Below, piece after piece: positions 25,573 to 33,122 of a stretch of DNA of 39,150 nt. Numbering within the stretch: the stretch's first letter is position 1; the number at the start of each line of letters is the position of its first letter. The stretch is from Bacteroidaceae bacterium (GTDB lineage: Bacteria > Bacteroidota > Bacteroidia > Bacteroidales > Bacteroidaceae), in the NCBI GenBank assembly GCA_017548075.1, contig JAFYNL010000060.1, positions 1 to 39,150 of the forward strand. Reading direction: 5' to 3'. Made by a program: the position numbers and the translations under genes. Below the pieces are notes generated by a model. That model ran no database searches. It saw only the letters and a list, made by a program, of their open reading frames with translations, and was not told where the DNA came from.

Positions 25573-27981
25573 TTATTTGTAATATATCTTTTTGCGTATG
25601 GCATTAGTATAGAGAACAATGTTGATACCCTTCTGTATGTTTTGCTGTTTTTTGCCAGTTACATCATAGATGGCGGCAACGACTTGGTTGTCCGAGCAAT
25701 GCGTAATATTATCAGCGATATTTGCGGTGGTTGCAATGAAAGCAATCGAATCGCCTGGTACGCAGGATGTTATATCGGGTTGAATTTGGGATGATTTAAA
25801 GGCTTTAAATGATGTGCCACCATTCGCATGTGTAATAGTCATAGTCCATGCAGCATCTTCTGCGTCTGAGTATAGAGATAGCGGGAATTGAGTAAACCAT
25901 GCGCCATCAAACCTGTCCGTACGAAGGGGAACATCACAAATGGTGATATTGCAATTTAATTCCGACTCGGTCATAGAACCTTTCGAGATACTGATTGGTA
26001 TAACATCGCCGAGAGAAAAATATGTGGCCATCTGTTTGTATACAATTGAAGGACGAGCAGTAACATAGTTACACAATCTTTTTATACCATAATTGTGTCT
26101 TTGAATTGTGGACATGTTATCATATGCTGCAAAGGTTGGAACAATCTCGTCTATTATCTCTTTGTCCATTTCATGGATAAGGGGAATGCATACGTCCGAA
26201 CGCATAAAATCTCCCAAATAGGTGGCATAAGAGGCAATAAAGTGATTGCGAAACTCCGTGAATGACATTATTTTTTCATAGAGTTTGCAGCAATTCCGAT
26301 ATATAGGATTGTTTGAAAGTTCATATTCATTATCCGAGACATTTGATGTCCCTAGCATGTATTTGAAGCTATCCCACAAATAGTTGTGTACGCCTATAAA
26401 ATCTAAATCCTTAAGTATCCATCTCCAACGGCCATATTCATCTTTGTGTCTCCACACAGACACATTATTATGCGGGAAATCCGTGTTGGAAGCATAACAT
26501 TCTGCTATGAAGGCATTCATGAAGTTCTTCGTGTCTATGGCATCAGCTAGTGCTTCGTATGTGACGTCGTCTCTGTGGTAGAGTGAGTTGAATGAGTTAA
26601 AAAGTGGCGTTTCGGATATATTGGGACTCAAATAGTTTCGTGAAGTAGCCATTTCTATGTCATCTTCTTCAAATTCAATGCCATAGTTACTAGTGACATA
26701 GTCCTCATTTGATCGTTCGCGCATACCAAAAATGCCTTTGTATTGTCCGTTGACATAGACAATAACTGGTTCGTATGCTTGATAATCGACGCCATCGAGG
26801 TATGTCCCAAATATTTTCTGAACAAATGCGTCATCGATGCGTGATGATGTGCAGTTGTTGCCTCCAGCCCTTAGAATAAATGATTTTACTCTATCAACTC
26901 CCGGTTTGTCTCGCCAGAAATCTCCCCTAAAAAACTTTTTGCCGAAACGTTTCTTTGCATAACACTTGATGCTTTTTTGTTTATAAGTTCTTGTGTATCC
27001 TCCCGAAACTGCCATTTCGCCAGATTGATTGAACACTGTGGTGCCGTCTTTGGTTAGAAAGTATTCAAAATTTGCTGGACGGCGCCAATCATATTTATAA
27101 TTAGGCTTGCCGTCTGTGCTGTCGGGAGATAGAATGCCTTCCTCACTGCTGTAGAGATAGATACTGTCGGTTGCGATAGAGATGATGGGCAGGTTGGTAG
27201 CCCTGGGATGATATATGTAAGAATGTGTAGTGGAGCGAATGGGGTGCGCATAATGCGAAAGAAGTTTAGCTCGTATTACTGTGCTTTTGTCGATGTTAAG
27301 ATTGAAGAAAGTGTCTGATGGCGAATCCCAAGTTGGTTCGCTTCCATCCATAGTTAGGAAGATTCTTGTGTCTTCGGGTAAACTATCGGGCATACTGATA
27401 CTGATTGTCTCTGTTTCACCAGTCATTATATGACCCTCGTTAGAGAAGATTGGTTCAGGTAGAATCACATCGCAACCGACACCAACATTGGCTGTTCCTG
27501 GGGTAGCGAGAAGTTCATGCTGCCAATCGCTGCCCCCATCAGTTGTTCTTCCATAAGCCACATTCTGTGCCAACATCTTGCTATAACTGACGGAGTCTAT
27601 AGCATGACTATTGTTGTCAAAGAGGAAGAGTTTTCCTTTGCCACTTTCAAGGTTGAAGTTGTAATGATAAGGAACGCCTGTTGTCTTATCGCAATAGAGC
27701 AACAGATAATCTCCTGGCTCGATGTACTCTGGTATGGAGGATATTTTGTAACTTTCTGAGAAAACATTTGTTGGTCCGATACGATAGTTTTGAACAGAGA
27801 TTCGTGTCTCGCTTCCGTTATAGAGTTCCACCCATGAATCGGGAAAGTCGTGCTCGACCATCAGAAAGTCCACATTGGACTGCATTAGTTCATTGATGCA
27901 AAGCTTACTTTGTGCCGAAATGGAGAGATGCGCCAATATTAACGCAAGTATCAGGATGGCGTGCCGAGGTACAAGCTTCAT
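25573..27981 (-). CDS. Exported CotH-kinase protein with lamin-tail domain and T9SS-like C-terminus
   Basis: The 802-residue protein has, in order: a signal peptide (AILILALILAHLSISAQ); a lamin-tail-like domain (about 25-165, KLCINELMQSNVDF and DSWVELYNGSE); a beta-sandwich resembling those before glycosidase and CotH modules (about 175-255, IFLTMDGSEPTWDSPSDTFF); a CotH kinase domain (about 270-640) with KSIKCYAKKRFGKKFFRGDF, GQYKGIFGMRERSNEDYV and WRWILKDLDFIGVHNYLWDS; and a C-terminal segment resembling a type IX sorting domain (VVAAIYDVTGKKQQNIQKGI, ending in basic residues). CotH in Bacillus is an atypical kinase that phosphorylates spore coat proteins. Here it may phosphorylate a surface protein or glycan. 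It is the second gene of the operon, 2 bases after the epimerase stop. Confidence 0.87.
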   Translation of the reverse strand: MKLVPRHAILILALILAHLSISAQSKLCINELMQSNVDFLMVEHDFPDSWVELYNGSETRISVQNYRIGPTNVFSESYKISSIPEYIEPGDYLLLYCDKTTGVPYHYNFNLESGKGKLFLFDNNSHAIDSVSYSKMLAQNVAYGRTTDGGSDWQHELLATPGTANVGVGCDVILPEPIFSNEGHIMTGETETISISMPDSLPEDTRIFLTMDGSEPTWDSPSDTFFNLNIDKSTVIRAKLLSHYAHPIRSTTHSYIYHPRATNLPIISIATDSIYLYSSEEGILSPDSTDGKPNYKYDWRRPANFEYFLTKDGTTVFNQSGEMAVSGGYTRTYKQKSIKCYAKKRFGKKFFRGDFWRDKPGVDRVKSFILRAGGNNCTSSRIDDAFVQKIFGTYLDGVDYQAYEPVIVYVNGQYKGIFGMRERSNEDYVTSNYGIEFEEDDIEMATSRNYLSPNISETPLFNSFNSLYHRDDVTYEALADAIDTKNFMNAFIAECYASNTDFPHNNVSVWRHKDEYGRWRWILKDLDFIGVHNYLWDSFKYMLGTSNVSDNEYELSNNPIYRNCCKLYEKIMSFTEFRNHFIASYATYLGDFMRSDVCIPLIHEMDKEIIDEIVPTFAAYDNMSTIQRHNYGIKRLCNYVTARPSIVYKQMATYFSLGDVIPISISKGSMTESELNCNITICDVPLRTDRFDGAWFTQFPLSLYSDAEDAAWTMTITHANGGTSFKAFKSSQIQPDITSCVPGDSIAFIATTANIADNITHCSDNQVVAAIYDVTGKKQQNIQKGINIVLYTNAIRKKIYYK

Positions 27982-27983
27982 TA

Positions 27984-29054
27984 CTATCTATTTTGATTCG
28001 TTCCGTAATACCTTGCATACCATTGAGCGAAGGCGCGGAGGCCTTGACGGAGTGGGGTGGAGGGACGGAAACCGAAATCTTGTTCGAGAGGCGTGGTGTC
28101 TGCGAAAGTTATGGGTACGTCGCCGGCTTGCATAGGCACAAGTTCTTTGTGAGACTCGAAGTCGTAGTCCTCTGGAAGCACTTTTGCTGCGATAAGTTCT
28201 TCCTGCAAAATGGTGACAAAGTCTAGCAGATTCTCGGGAGAATTGTTGCCGATGTTATAGACTTTATAAGGTGGAATCGGCAATCCATCTTCGCCGTCCT
28301 GCTTTTCTGGAGCATGCTGCATGACTCTTACGACACCTTCCACTATGTCGTCAACAAAGGTGAAGTCGCGTTTGCAATTGCCGTAGTTGAAGATTTGGAT
28401 TGTTTTTCCTGCTCGAAGCTTATCGGTAAAGCCGAAGTAAGCCATATCTGGCCGACCTGCAGGACCATAGACTGTGAAGAACCGCAGGCCTGTGCAAGGA
28501 ATGTTGTAGAGTTTGCTGTAGGCGTGAGCCATCAGTTCGTTGCTCTTTTTCGTTGCGGCATAGAGGCTGACGGGATTGTCCACTTTGTCTTCGGTAGAGT
28601 AGGGAATCTTCTTGTTGCTGCCGTAAACACTACTGCTGGAGGCATAGACAAGATGCTCAACTCCATGGTGTCTGCAGGCTTCCAGAATGTTGTAAAAACC
28701 GATGAGGTTGCTCTCGATGTAGGCATCAGGATTTGTGATGCTGTAACGAACCCCGGCTTGAGCGGCCAGATTGACTGCTACAACGGGTTTATAGCGAGCA
28801 AAGATGTTGTCCACGCAAGTTTTGTTGGCAATGGAATCCTTGATGAAGGTCCAGTCGCGACCAAGTGCTTCAATCTCCTTCAGTCGTTCTTCTTTCAGAT
28901 TTACGTCGTAGTAGTCGGTCATGGAGTCAATTCCGACGACTTTTATATCCTTGAAATCCTTGAAGAGCCGCTTGACGAGATTACTCCCGATAAAGCCTGC
29001 AGCTCCCGTCACTAGAACGGTTTTACCTTCGAGCGAAACGTTATATTCTACCAT
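27984..29054 (-). CDS. UDP-glucuronate 4-epimerase-like NAD-dependent epimerase
   Basis: The short-chain dehydrogenase-fold protein of about 356 residues has the NAD-binding GAAGFIGSNL near the start, the UDP-glucuronate-epimerase-like segment GIDSMTDYYDVNLKEERL, the SSSSVYGSN serine region and the catalytic Tyr/Lys in SLYAATKKSNE. The reaction expected is UDP-GlcA to UDP-GalA (cytoplasmic); UDP-glucose/galactose or GlcNAc forms are less likely alternatives. ATG 29054 is chosen since the Rossmann fold starts just after it; an in-frame ATG at 29177 would add 41 unrelated residues. It is the first gene of the operon, behind a structured leader of about 170 bases. Confidence 0.9.
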   Translation of the reverse strand: MVEYNVSLEGKTVLVTGAAGFIGSNLVKRLFKDFKDIKVVGIDSMTDYYDVNLKEERLKEIEALGRDWTFIKDSIANKTCVDNIFARYKPVVAVNLAAQAGVRYSITNPDAYIESNLIGFYNILEACRHHGVEHLVYASSSSVYGSNKKIPYSTEDKVDNPVSLYAATKKSNELMAHAYSKLYNIPCTGLRFFTVYGPAGRPDMAYFGFTDKLRAGKTIQIFNYGNCKRDFTFVDDIVEGVVRVMQHAPEKQDGEDGLPIPPYKVYNIGNNSPENLLDFVTILQEELIAAKVLPEDYDFESHKELVPMQAGDVPITFADTTPLEQDFGFRPSTPLRQGLRAFAQWYARYYGTNQNR

Positions 29055-29224
29055 AAGTTTGCCTTTGTCGAATTGTTTAGAGAGGGACGCTTGAGGAAGC
29101 CTGAAGTTCACTCTAGCACACACCTTTGGTGCTTTGGATACTATGTAAGGTGCTAGTTCCCAATCAATTACGTGCAATTTGGGGATTTTTCTGTACTTCT
29201 TGTCCCCAAACGCAGGTTCCTATA
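29055..29224 (-). promoter_or_regulatory. Structured 5' leader of the polysaccharide operon
   Basis: Two inverted repeats fall in the predicted untranslated leader. TTTGGGGA/TCCCCAAA (29178-29185 and 29203-29210) is a perfect 8-bp stem with a 17-base loop near the transcript start. CTAGCAC/GTGCTAG (29113-29119 and 29150-29156) is a perfect 7-bp stem enclosing a smaller CACC-TTT-GGTG hairpin (29121-29131). No T tract follows either, so neither is a simple terminator. Bacteroidetes capsule operons are known to use leader-dependent antitermination (UpxY/NusG-like); no such factor is encoded in the operon. Confidence 0.55.
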
Positions 29225-29230
29225 ACTTTG

Positions 29231-29261
29231 CAAAAGTACGATTATTTTCGGAATTGCGCAA
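29231..29261 (-). promoter_or_regulatory. Promoter of the polysaccharide operon
   Basis: On the - strand TTG (29261-29259), a 20-base spacer and TACTTTTG (29238-29231) match the Bacteroidetes consensus. The predicted transcription start is near 29225, giving a leader of about 170 bases to ATG 29054. Confidence 0.65.
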
Positions 29262-29326
29262 GTAATTTCGAGGAAAAATATGAGGAAAAACAGTCTTTGC
29301 TCGGGTTCGCATAAAAACGACTCTAG

Positions 29327-29446
29327 TGAAGTTGTCAAACTTCACAGGTGATCTTTGCAAACTTAACACGTTAAAATCGCCAACAACCCTAGTTACGTTT
29401 GCCATCATAACACGTTAAGTTTTGTAACGTAACTGCAGTCGGTTTT
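29327..29446. repeat. Intergenic repeat with inverted ends, copy B (compound)
   Basis: From AACAACCCTAGTTACG (29382-29397) to TAACTGCAGTCGGTT (29430-29444) this repeats the plan of copies A and C, with TAACACGTTA and TTTGCAAA-like units inside and outside. Further units to the left (29327-29381, including TTTGCAAAC and TTAACACGTTAA) suggest two partial elements side by side. A 24-base string at 29380-29403 is identical to 1776-1799. It ends 8 bases past the stop of the GH16 gene. With the promoter and leader, it accounts for most of the 400-base gap 29055-29454. Confidence 0.65.
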
Positions 29447-29454
29447 CAACGTCA

Positions 29455-30789
29455 CTATTTCTTCTGCCAGACGCGGACATAATCGACTTCCATCGTAACT
29501 GGCAAAGCCGATTCGTCAACCCCATCGTAGCCGCCCCAATCGCCGCCCCAAGCCACATTGAGAATGAGGAAGAAGGGCTTGTTGAAAGGCCATGAGTCGT
29601 TGTTGTCAAGATGGTCGTTCTCAAAGTAAAGCTGCTCTATGCCATCCACATAAGTGCGCATATAGTCCTCTGTCCACTCGAGGGCGTAGATATGGAACCC
29701 TTCTTCTGCTCCAACACAATACATTTCGTGAGTCTTTTGAGAGTGGTTGACGTGGTTGTAGGCAAGGGTATGGAAACTGCTGGAAACAAGGTTGGGATCT
29801 ACTCCAACCTCTTCCATGATATCAATTTCCCCGCAGGCAGGCCAGTTGCTGCCATCCACAGGGAACATCCACCAAGCGGGCCAAGTGCCTTTTCCTTTGG
29901 GCAACTTGATGCGAGCTTCGATGTATCCGTACTTGAAACCTGTGGATCTTTTGCCATACATGCGAGCACTATAGACCTTATCACCCTCTTTGAAGGTGTG
30001 AATTTTCAGCGTTCCGTTGCTGCTTTCAGCCACTTTCTTTCCTTGCGGACTCCTGCCGCTGATGTAGGTTTGAAGTTCGTTGTTCACCCATCCGGCATTT
30101 GCTTCTTGGAAAGTCCAGCGGACTGAATTGATGCTGCGAGAGGAGAATTCATCGTACCAAACCAATTCGTAGTCGGGTAGAGGGCAGGAGTTTTGGTCTT
30201 GCGAAGAGTCATATTCTTCTTCTGTGAGAGTGATGCCGCTGATGCGAACCTCGGTGTTTATCTTGTTGCCGCCGAAGTCGAGCACGAGACTGACTCGGCT
30301 CATGTCCAGTCCGGGCATGTTGTTGCGCTCGAAGATGTACTCTTCATCGGCCTTGAGCGGCAGTTTCTCTTCGAAGTAATACAGTTTGTTATTGCCGTCT
30401 TGGTTGAGCTTTACGGTTGCCGTAACTGCCTTGTTGGAGCGCAGTTTGATGCGAAAGTTGTAGTTGTGGTAAGCGTCTGTCTGTAGGTCTGAAATGAGGT
30501 ACATCTGAGCCTGCCATTGTTCGCTGGTTGCTCTTTTGAGCGTCAGAGTATAAGTTCCCTTGTCTTCCGTATATGTAGGGTCTGCAGTCTGAACCCATCC
30601 AGGAGCATAATAGAAGCCGATTTCCTTGCTTGCATTCTGCCAAAGGTTGGGTGTGTTGTCGAAGGTAATGCTGTCCACCTCGTTTATATTGAAGTAGGTC
30701 TGCTGCCCATTCTGATGAACGGTCATGCTTTGAGCCATAATGGAAAGGGGACAAAGCATGAGAAGGACTATGACTTTGAGTTTCTTCAT
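29455..30789 (-). CDS. Exported GH16 beta-glucanase with N-terminal carbohydrate-binding-like domain
   Basis: The product of about 444 residues has a signal peptide (VIVLLMLCPLSIMAQ), a short DUF-like lead, a jelly-roll domain resembling CBM4/CBM-type modules (about 45-200, WQAQMYLISDLQTDAYHNYNF) and a C-terminal GH16 domain (about 215-444). The catalytic motif is E321-I-D323-I-M-E326 in ACGEIDIMEEVG, with WPAWWMFP and ALEWTEDYMRTYVDG. GH16 laminarinase-type enzymes cut beta-1,3(4)-glucans with retention. ATG 30789 is preferred because the signal peptide begins there; an upstream ATG at 30828 would add 13 residues. The catalytic domain is a close paralogue of the gene upstream. Confidence 0.92.
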   Translation of the reverse strand: MKKLKVIVLLMLCPLSIMAQSMTVHQNGQQTYFNINEVDSITFDNTPNLWQNASKEIGFYYAPGWVQTADPTYTEDKGTYTLTLKRATSEQWQAQMYLISDLQTDAYHNYNFRIKLRSNKAVTATVKLNQDGNNKLYYFEEKLPLKADEEYIFERNNMPGLDMSRVSLVLDFGGNKINTEVRISGITLTEEEYDSSQDQNSCPLPDYELVWYDEFSSRSINSVRWTFQEANAGWVNNELQTYISGRSPQGKKVAESSNGTLKIHTFKEGDKVYSARMYGKRSTGFKYGYIEARIKLPKGKGTWPAWWMFPVDGSNWPACGEIDIMEEVGVDPNLVSSSFHTLAYNHVNHSQKTHEMYCVGAEEGFHIYALEWTEDYMRTYVDGIEQLYFENDHLDNNDSWPFNKPFFLILNVAWGGDWGGYDGVDESALPVTMEVDYVRVWQKK

Positions 30790-30838
30790 GATATTGAAGG
30801 CGTTTTCAGTTGTGTTGATTAACTTCATTAGTTTTCAA

Positions 30839-31648
30839 TCATTCCTTTTGCCAGACTCGAACGTAATCAACCTCCATTGTGAGTGGAAGAGCCGATTCGT
30901 CCACACCTTTATAGCCGCCCCAATCGCCGCCCCAAGCTATGTTGAGAATAGGATAGAAGGCTTTGTTGAAGGGCCAAGTGTCATTATTGTCAAGATGGTC
31001 ATTTTCGAAGTAGAGTTGAACCTGCCCATCCACATAAGTTCGGATGTAATCCTCAGTCCATTCGAGTGCATAAACATGGAAACTTTCCTCGGCTCCTTCG
31101 CAATATAAATGATGTGTCTTTTGCGTTTTGGCTGGATGATTGTAGGCGGCACAATGGATACTGCTGGAAACGTCATTCGCATCGACGCCCACCTCTTCCA
31201 TAATATCTATCTCGCCACAACTGGGCCAACGTCCTCCATTTACTGGCATCATCCACCAAGCAGGCCAGGTTCCCTTGCCTTTCGGCAGCTTGATGCGAGC
31301 CTCGATGTAGCCGTACTTGAAGCCCTCATGACGGTTCCCATACAAACGACCGCTGTAAACCTTATCATCTTCCCTGAAAGTGTAGATTCTCAAAGTGCCC
31401 TTCTTGCACTCGGCCACCTTCCTTCCTTTAGGACTTTTGCCTTTCACATAGGTCTGCAATTCATGATTCACCCATCCTGCTCGAGCCTCTTGGAAGACCC
31501 AACGATTGGGGTCGAGTTTCGATGAAGAGAACTCATCATTCCAGACAAGCTTGTATCCTGGAAGAGGACAAGAATTTATCTTCTTGCTTTGAACTGCGAA
31601 TGTGAGCGAACAAAGCGTTAATAGTAATAGACTTCTAAATGTGTTCAT
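30839..31648 (-). CDS. Exported GH16 beta-glucanase, single domain
   Basis: The 269-residue protein consists of a signal peptide (FRSLLLLTLCSLTFAVQS) and one GH16 domain. The catalytic triad of acids is in E146-I-D148-I-M-E151 (SCGEIDIMEEVG). It shares most of its sequence with the GH16 domain of the neighbouring gene, e.g. CPLPGYKLVWNDEFSS, GYIEARIKLPKGKGTWPAWW and FENDHLDNNDTWPFNKAF, marking a tandem duplication. It lacks the accessory domain. Likely substrates are beta-1,3 or mixed-linkage glucans. It follows the Mrp gene by 33 bases on the same strand with no visible promoter in between, so the three may share a transcript. Confidence 0.92.
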   Translation of the reverse strand: MNTFRSLLLLTLCSLTFAVQSKKINSCPLPGYKLVWNDEFSSSKLDPNRWVFQEARAGWVNHELQTYVKGKSPKGRKVAECKKGTLRIYTFREDDKVYSGRLYGNRHEGFKYGYIEARIKLPKGKGTWPAWWMMPVNGGRWPSCGEIDIMEEVGVDANDVSSSIHCAAYNHPAKTQKTHHLYCEGAEESFHVYALEWTEDYIRTYVDGQVQLYFENDHLDNNDTWPFNKAFYPILNIAWGGDWGGYKGVDESALPLTMEVDYVRVWQKE

Positions 31649-31681
31649 ATGCCTGAAAACGTTATTGTTATGTTATTCTGA

Positions 31682-32782
31682 CTATTTCTTTAGTTCAACT
31701 ATCTTTGTTGGAGGAAGTTCTTCCTTTCTTTTATCTGTTTCTGTCATGATTTTGGCAGCCAATTGAAGGAACGCTTGACCAGTTATGCTGGCAGGATTTG
31801 TGGCTGCAGGAATGCCGTTGTCTCCACTCTCGCAAATGTCTTGAACGACAGGAATTTGAGCCAAGAGTGGCAAGTTCATCTGCTCGGCCAAGGTCTTGAC
31901 ACCTTCTTTTCCGAAGAGGAAATAACGTTCTTCTGGGTGCTGAGCTGGGGTGAACCAGGACATATTCTCAACCAAACCCAGAATGGGAACGTTGATTTTC
32001 TCGTTCTGATACATATCGATTCCCTTCCTGGCATCAGCCAAAGCAACTTGCTGAGGCGTGCTAACGATGACTGCACCCGTAATTGGAATGGTCTGAACAA
32101 GCGTGAGATGAATGTCGGAAGTGCCAGGAGGAGTGTCGAGAATAAAGTAGTCGAGGTCGCCCCAATTAGCGTCTCCAATCAGTTGTTTCAGGGCGTTGCA
32201 GGCCATTCCGCCTCTCCACATAATTCCTTGCTCTGGGTTCACGAAGAATCCTATACTAAGAACTTTTACGCCATACTTCTCTTCAGGAAGAATCAGGTCG
32301 CGTCCATCGACGTTTTCACTATAGGGACGAGCATCTTCCATCTGCAGCATCTTGGGTACTGAAGGACCGAAAATGTCGCAATCGAGCAAGCCGACTTTCA
32401 TTCCCAATCGAGCCAGAGCAACTGCCAGATTGACTGCAACTGTGCTCTTTCCCACGCCGCCTTTGCCGCTCGAAACTGCGATGATGTTCTTCACTCCAGG
32501 TAAAAGATCAGGAAGGTCTGGCCTTGGAGCCTGCAGAGTCTTCGTCTTAATCTCTACCTCAGCATCCTTCGAAGCATAGGCATGAATGGCAGCTTCGGCC
32601 GCCTTCACAACACTTCGCATAAACGGATCTGTAGGTTTGTCGAAGATGAGCGTGAAAGAGACGCTGAGTCCGGCAATTCTCATGTCGTCGTCAACCATTT
32701 GCATCTCCACAATATTCTTGCCTGTTCCAGGATAGCGGACAGTTGCGAGGGCATCGAGTATGAGTTTAGGATAGAGTTCCAT
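31682..32782 (-). CDS. apbC: Mrp/ApbC-type P-loop ATPase (iron-sulphur cluster carrier)
   Basis: The 366-residue protein has an N-terminal MIP18/DUF59-like domain (about 1-85) and a Mrp/Nbp35 ATPase domain. The deviant Walker A motif SSGKGGVGKST is at about 104-114, followed by LLDCDIFGPSVPKML, GIMWRGGMACNALKQL, DYFILDTPPGTSDIHLTL and VSTPQQVALADARKG. The CxxC usually found after ENMS is absent here (ENMSWFTPAQHPEERYFLFG), a form I believe common in Bacteroidetes. The family delivers Fe-S clusters to apo-proteins in the cytoplasm. ATG 32782 is chosen because the upstream in-frame ATG (32830) lies within the promoter. Confidence 0.92.
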   Translation of the reverse strand: MELYPKLILDALATVRYPGTGKNIVEMQMVDDDMRIAGLSVSFTLIFDKPTDPFMRSVVKAAEAAIHAYASKDAEVEIKTKTLQAPRPDLPDLLPGVKNIIAVSSGKGGVGKSTVAVNLAVALARLGMKVGLLDCDIFGPSVPKMLQMEDARPYSENVDGRDLILPEEKYGVKVLSIGFFVNPEQGIMWRGGMACNALKQLIGDANWGDLDYFILDTPPGTSDIHLTLVQTIPITGAVIVSTPQQVALADARKGIDMYQNEKINVPILGLVENMSWFTPAQHPEERYFLFGKEGVKTLAEQMNLPLLAQIPVVQDICESGDNGIPAATNPASITGQAFLQLAAKIMTETDKRKEELPPTKIVELKK

Positions 32783-32799
32783 CGTTTTCTTTTTGCCTG

Positions 32800-32830
32800 C
32801 AAAATTAGCAAAAATCTTCGACTCATGCAA
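32800..32830 (-). promoter_or_regulatory. Promoter of the Mrp-type ATPase gene
   Basis: On the - strand TTG (32830-32828), a 20-base spacer and TAATTTTG (32807-32800) match the Bacteroidetes consensus. The start of transcription would fall about 10 bases before ATG 32782. Confidence 0.65.
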
Positions 32831-32863
32831 GCGAAAAGGGGAGAAGTTTCAGGATTGTCTCAA

Positions 32864-32970
32864 AACAACCCCAGTGTCGTTCGCAAAGTTAACGTGTTAC
32901 GTTGGCGATTTTAACGAGTTAAGTTTGCAAAGTTAACGTGTTATGTTTGCAATCGTAACTGGAGTTGTTT
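32864..32970. repeat. Intergenic repeat with inverted ends, copy C
   Basis: The left end AACAACCCCAGT (32864-32875) is the inverted complement of the right end ACTGGAGTTGTT with 11 of 12 positions matching. Inside are three units of about 22 bases, each with TAACGTGTTA or TAACGAGTTA followed by GTTTGCAA or GTTGGCGA. It occupies the middle of the 340-base divergent gap 32783-33122, between the Mrp promoter and the AT-rich promoter region of the + strand gene. Confidence 0.72.
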
Positions 32971-33073
32971 GGAAAGAGCACGAGTATTGTCTCCAAAGTG
33001 AGCTGAGAACATATTTTATCTTAATTCTTCTTTTTATTTCTTAATACATATTATATAATTCCTTTTTTCTTTG

Positions 33074-33081
33074 TAACTTTG
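33074..33081 (+). promoter_or_regulatory. -7 box of the promoter for the coiled-coil/trmB pair
   Basis: TAACTTTG matches the -7 consensus. The region 19-21 bases upstream is AT-rich (TTAT) and has no TTG, so only half of the promoter is recognisable. The predicted leader to ATG 33123 is about 35 bases. Confidence 0.5.
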
Positions 33082-33122
33082 CCCCCGAAAATCAATAAAA
33101 CGAACACAAACTTACGAAGATA

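Noticed and set aside
28314-29015. 233-codon + strand frame opposite the epimerase
   Set aside because: The - strand epimerase has all NAD-binding and catalytic motifs; the + strand frame has none.
10661-29054. Polysaccharide utilisation locus
   Set aside because: No SusC/SusD pair or sensor is present; the genes are for synthesis (Wzx, Wzy, initiating transferase, glycosyltransferases).
29055-29177. 41-residue N-terminal extension of the epimerase from ATG 29177
   Set aside because: The extension has no family similarity, overlaps the leader hairpins, and the Rossmann fold begins directly after ATG 29054.
29223-29230. TAACTTTG on the + strand as a promoter box
   Set aside because: No + strand gene follows; the site is the near-palindromic companion of the - strand TACTTTTG box of the polysaccharide operon.
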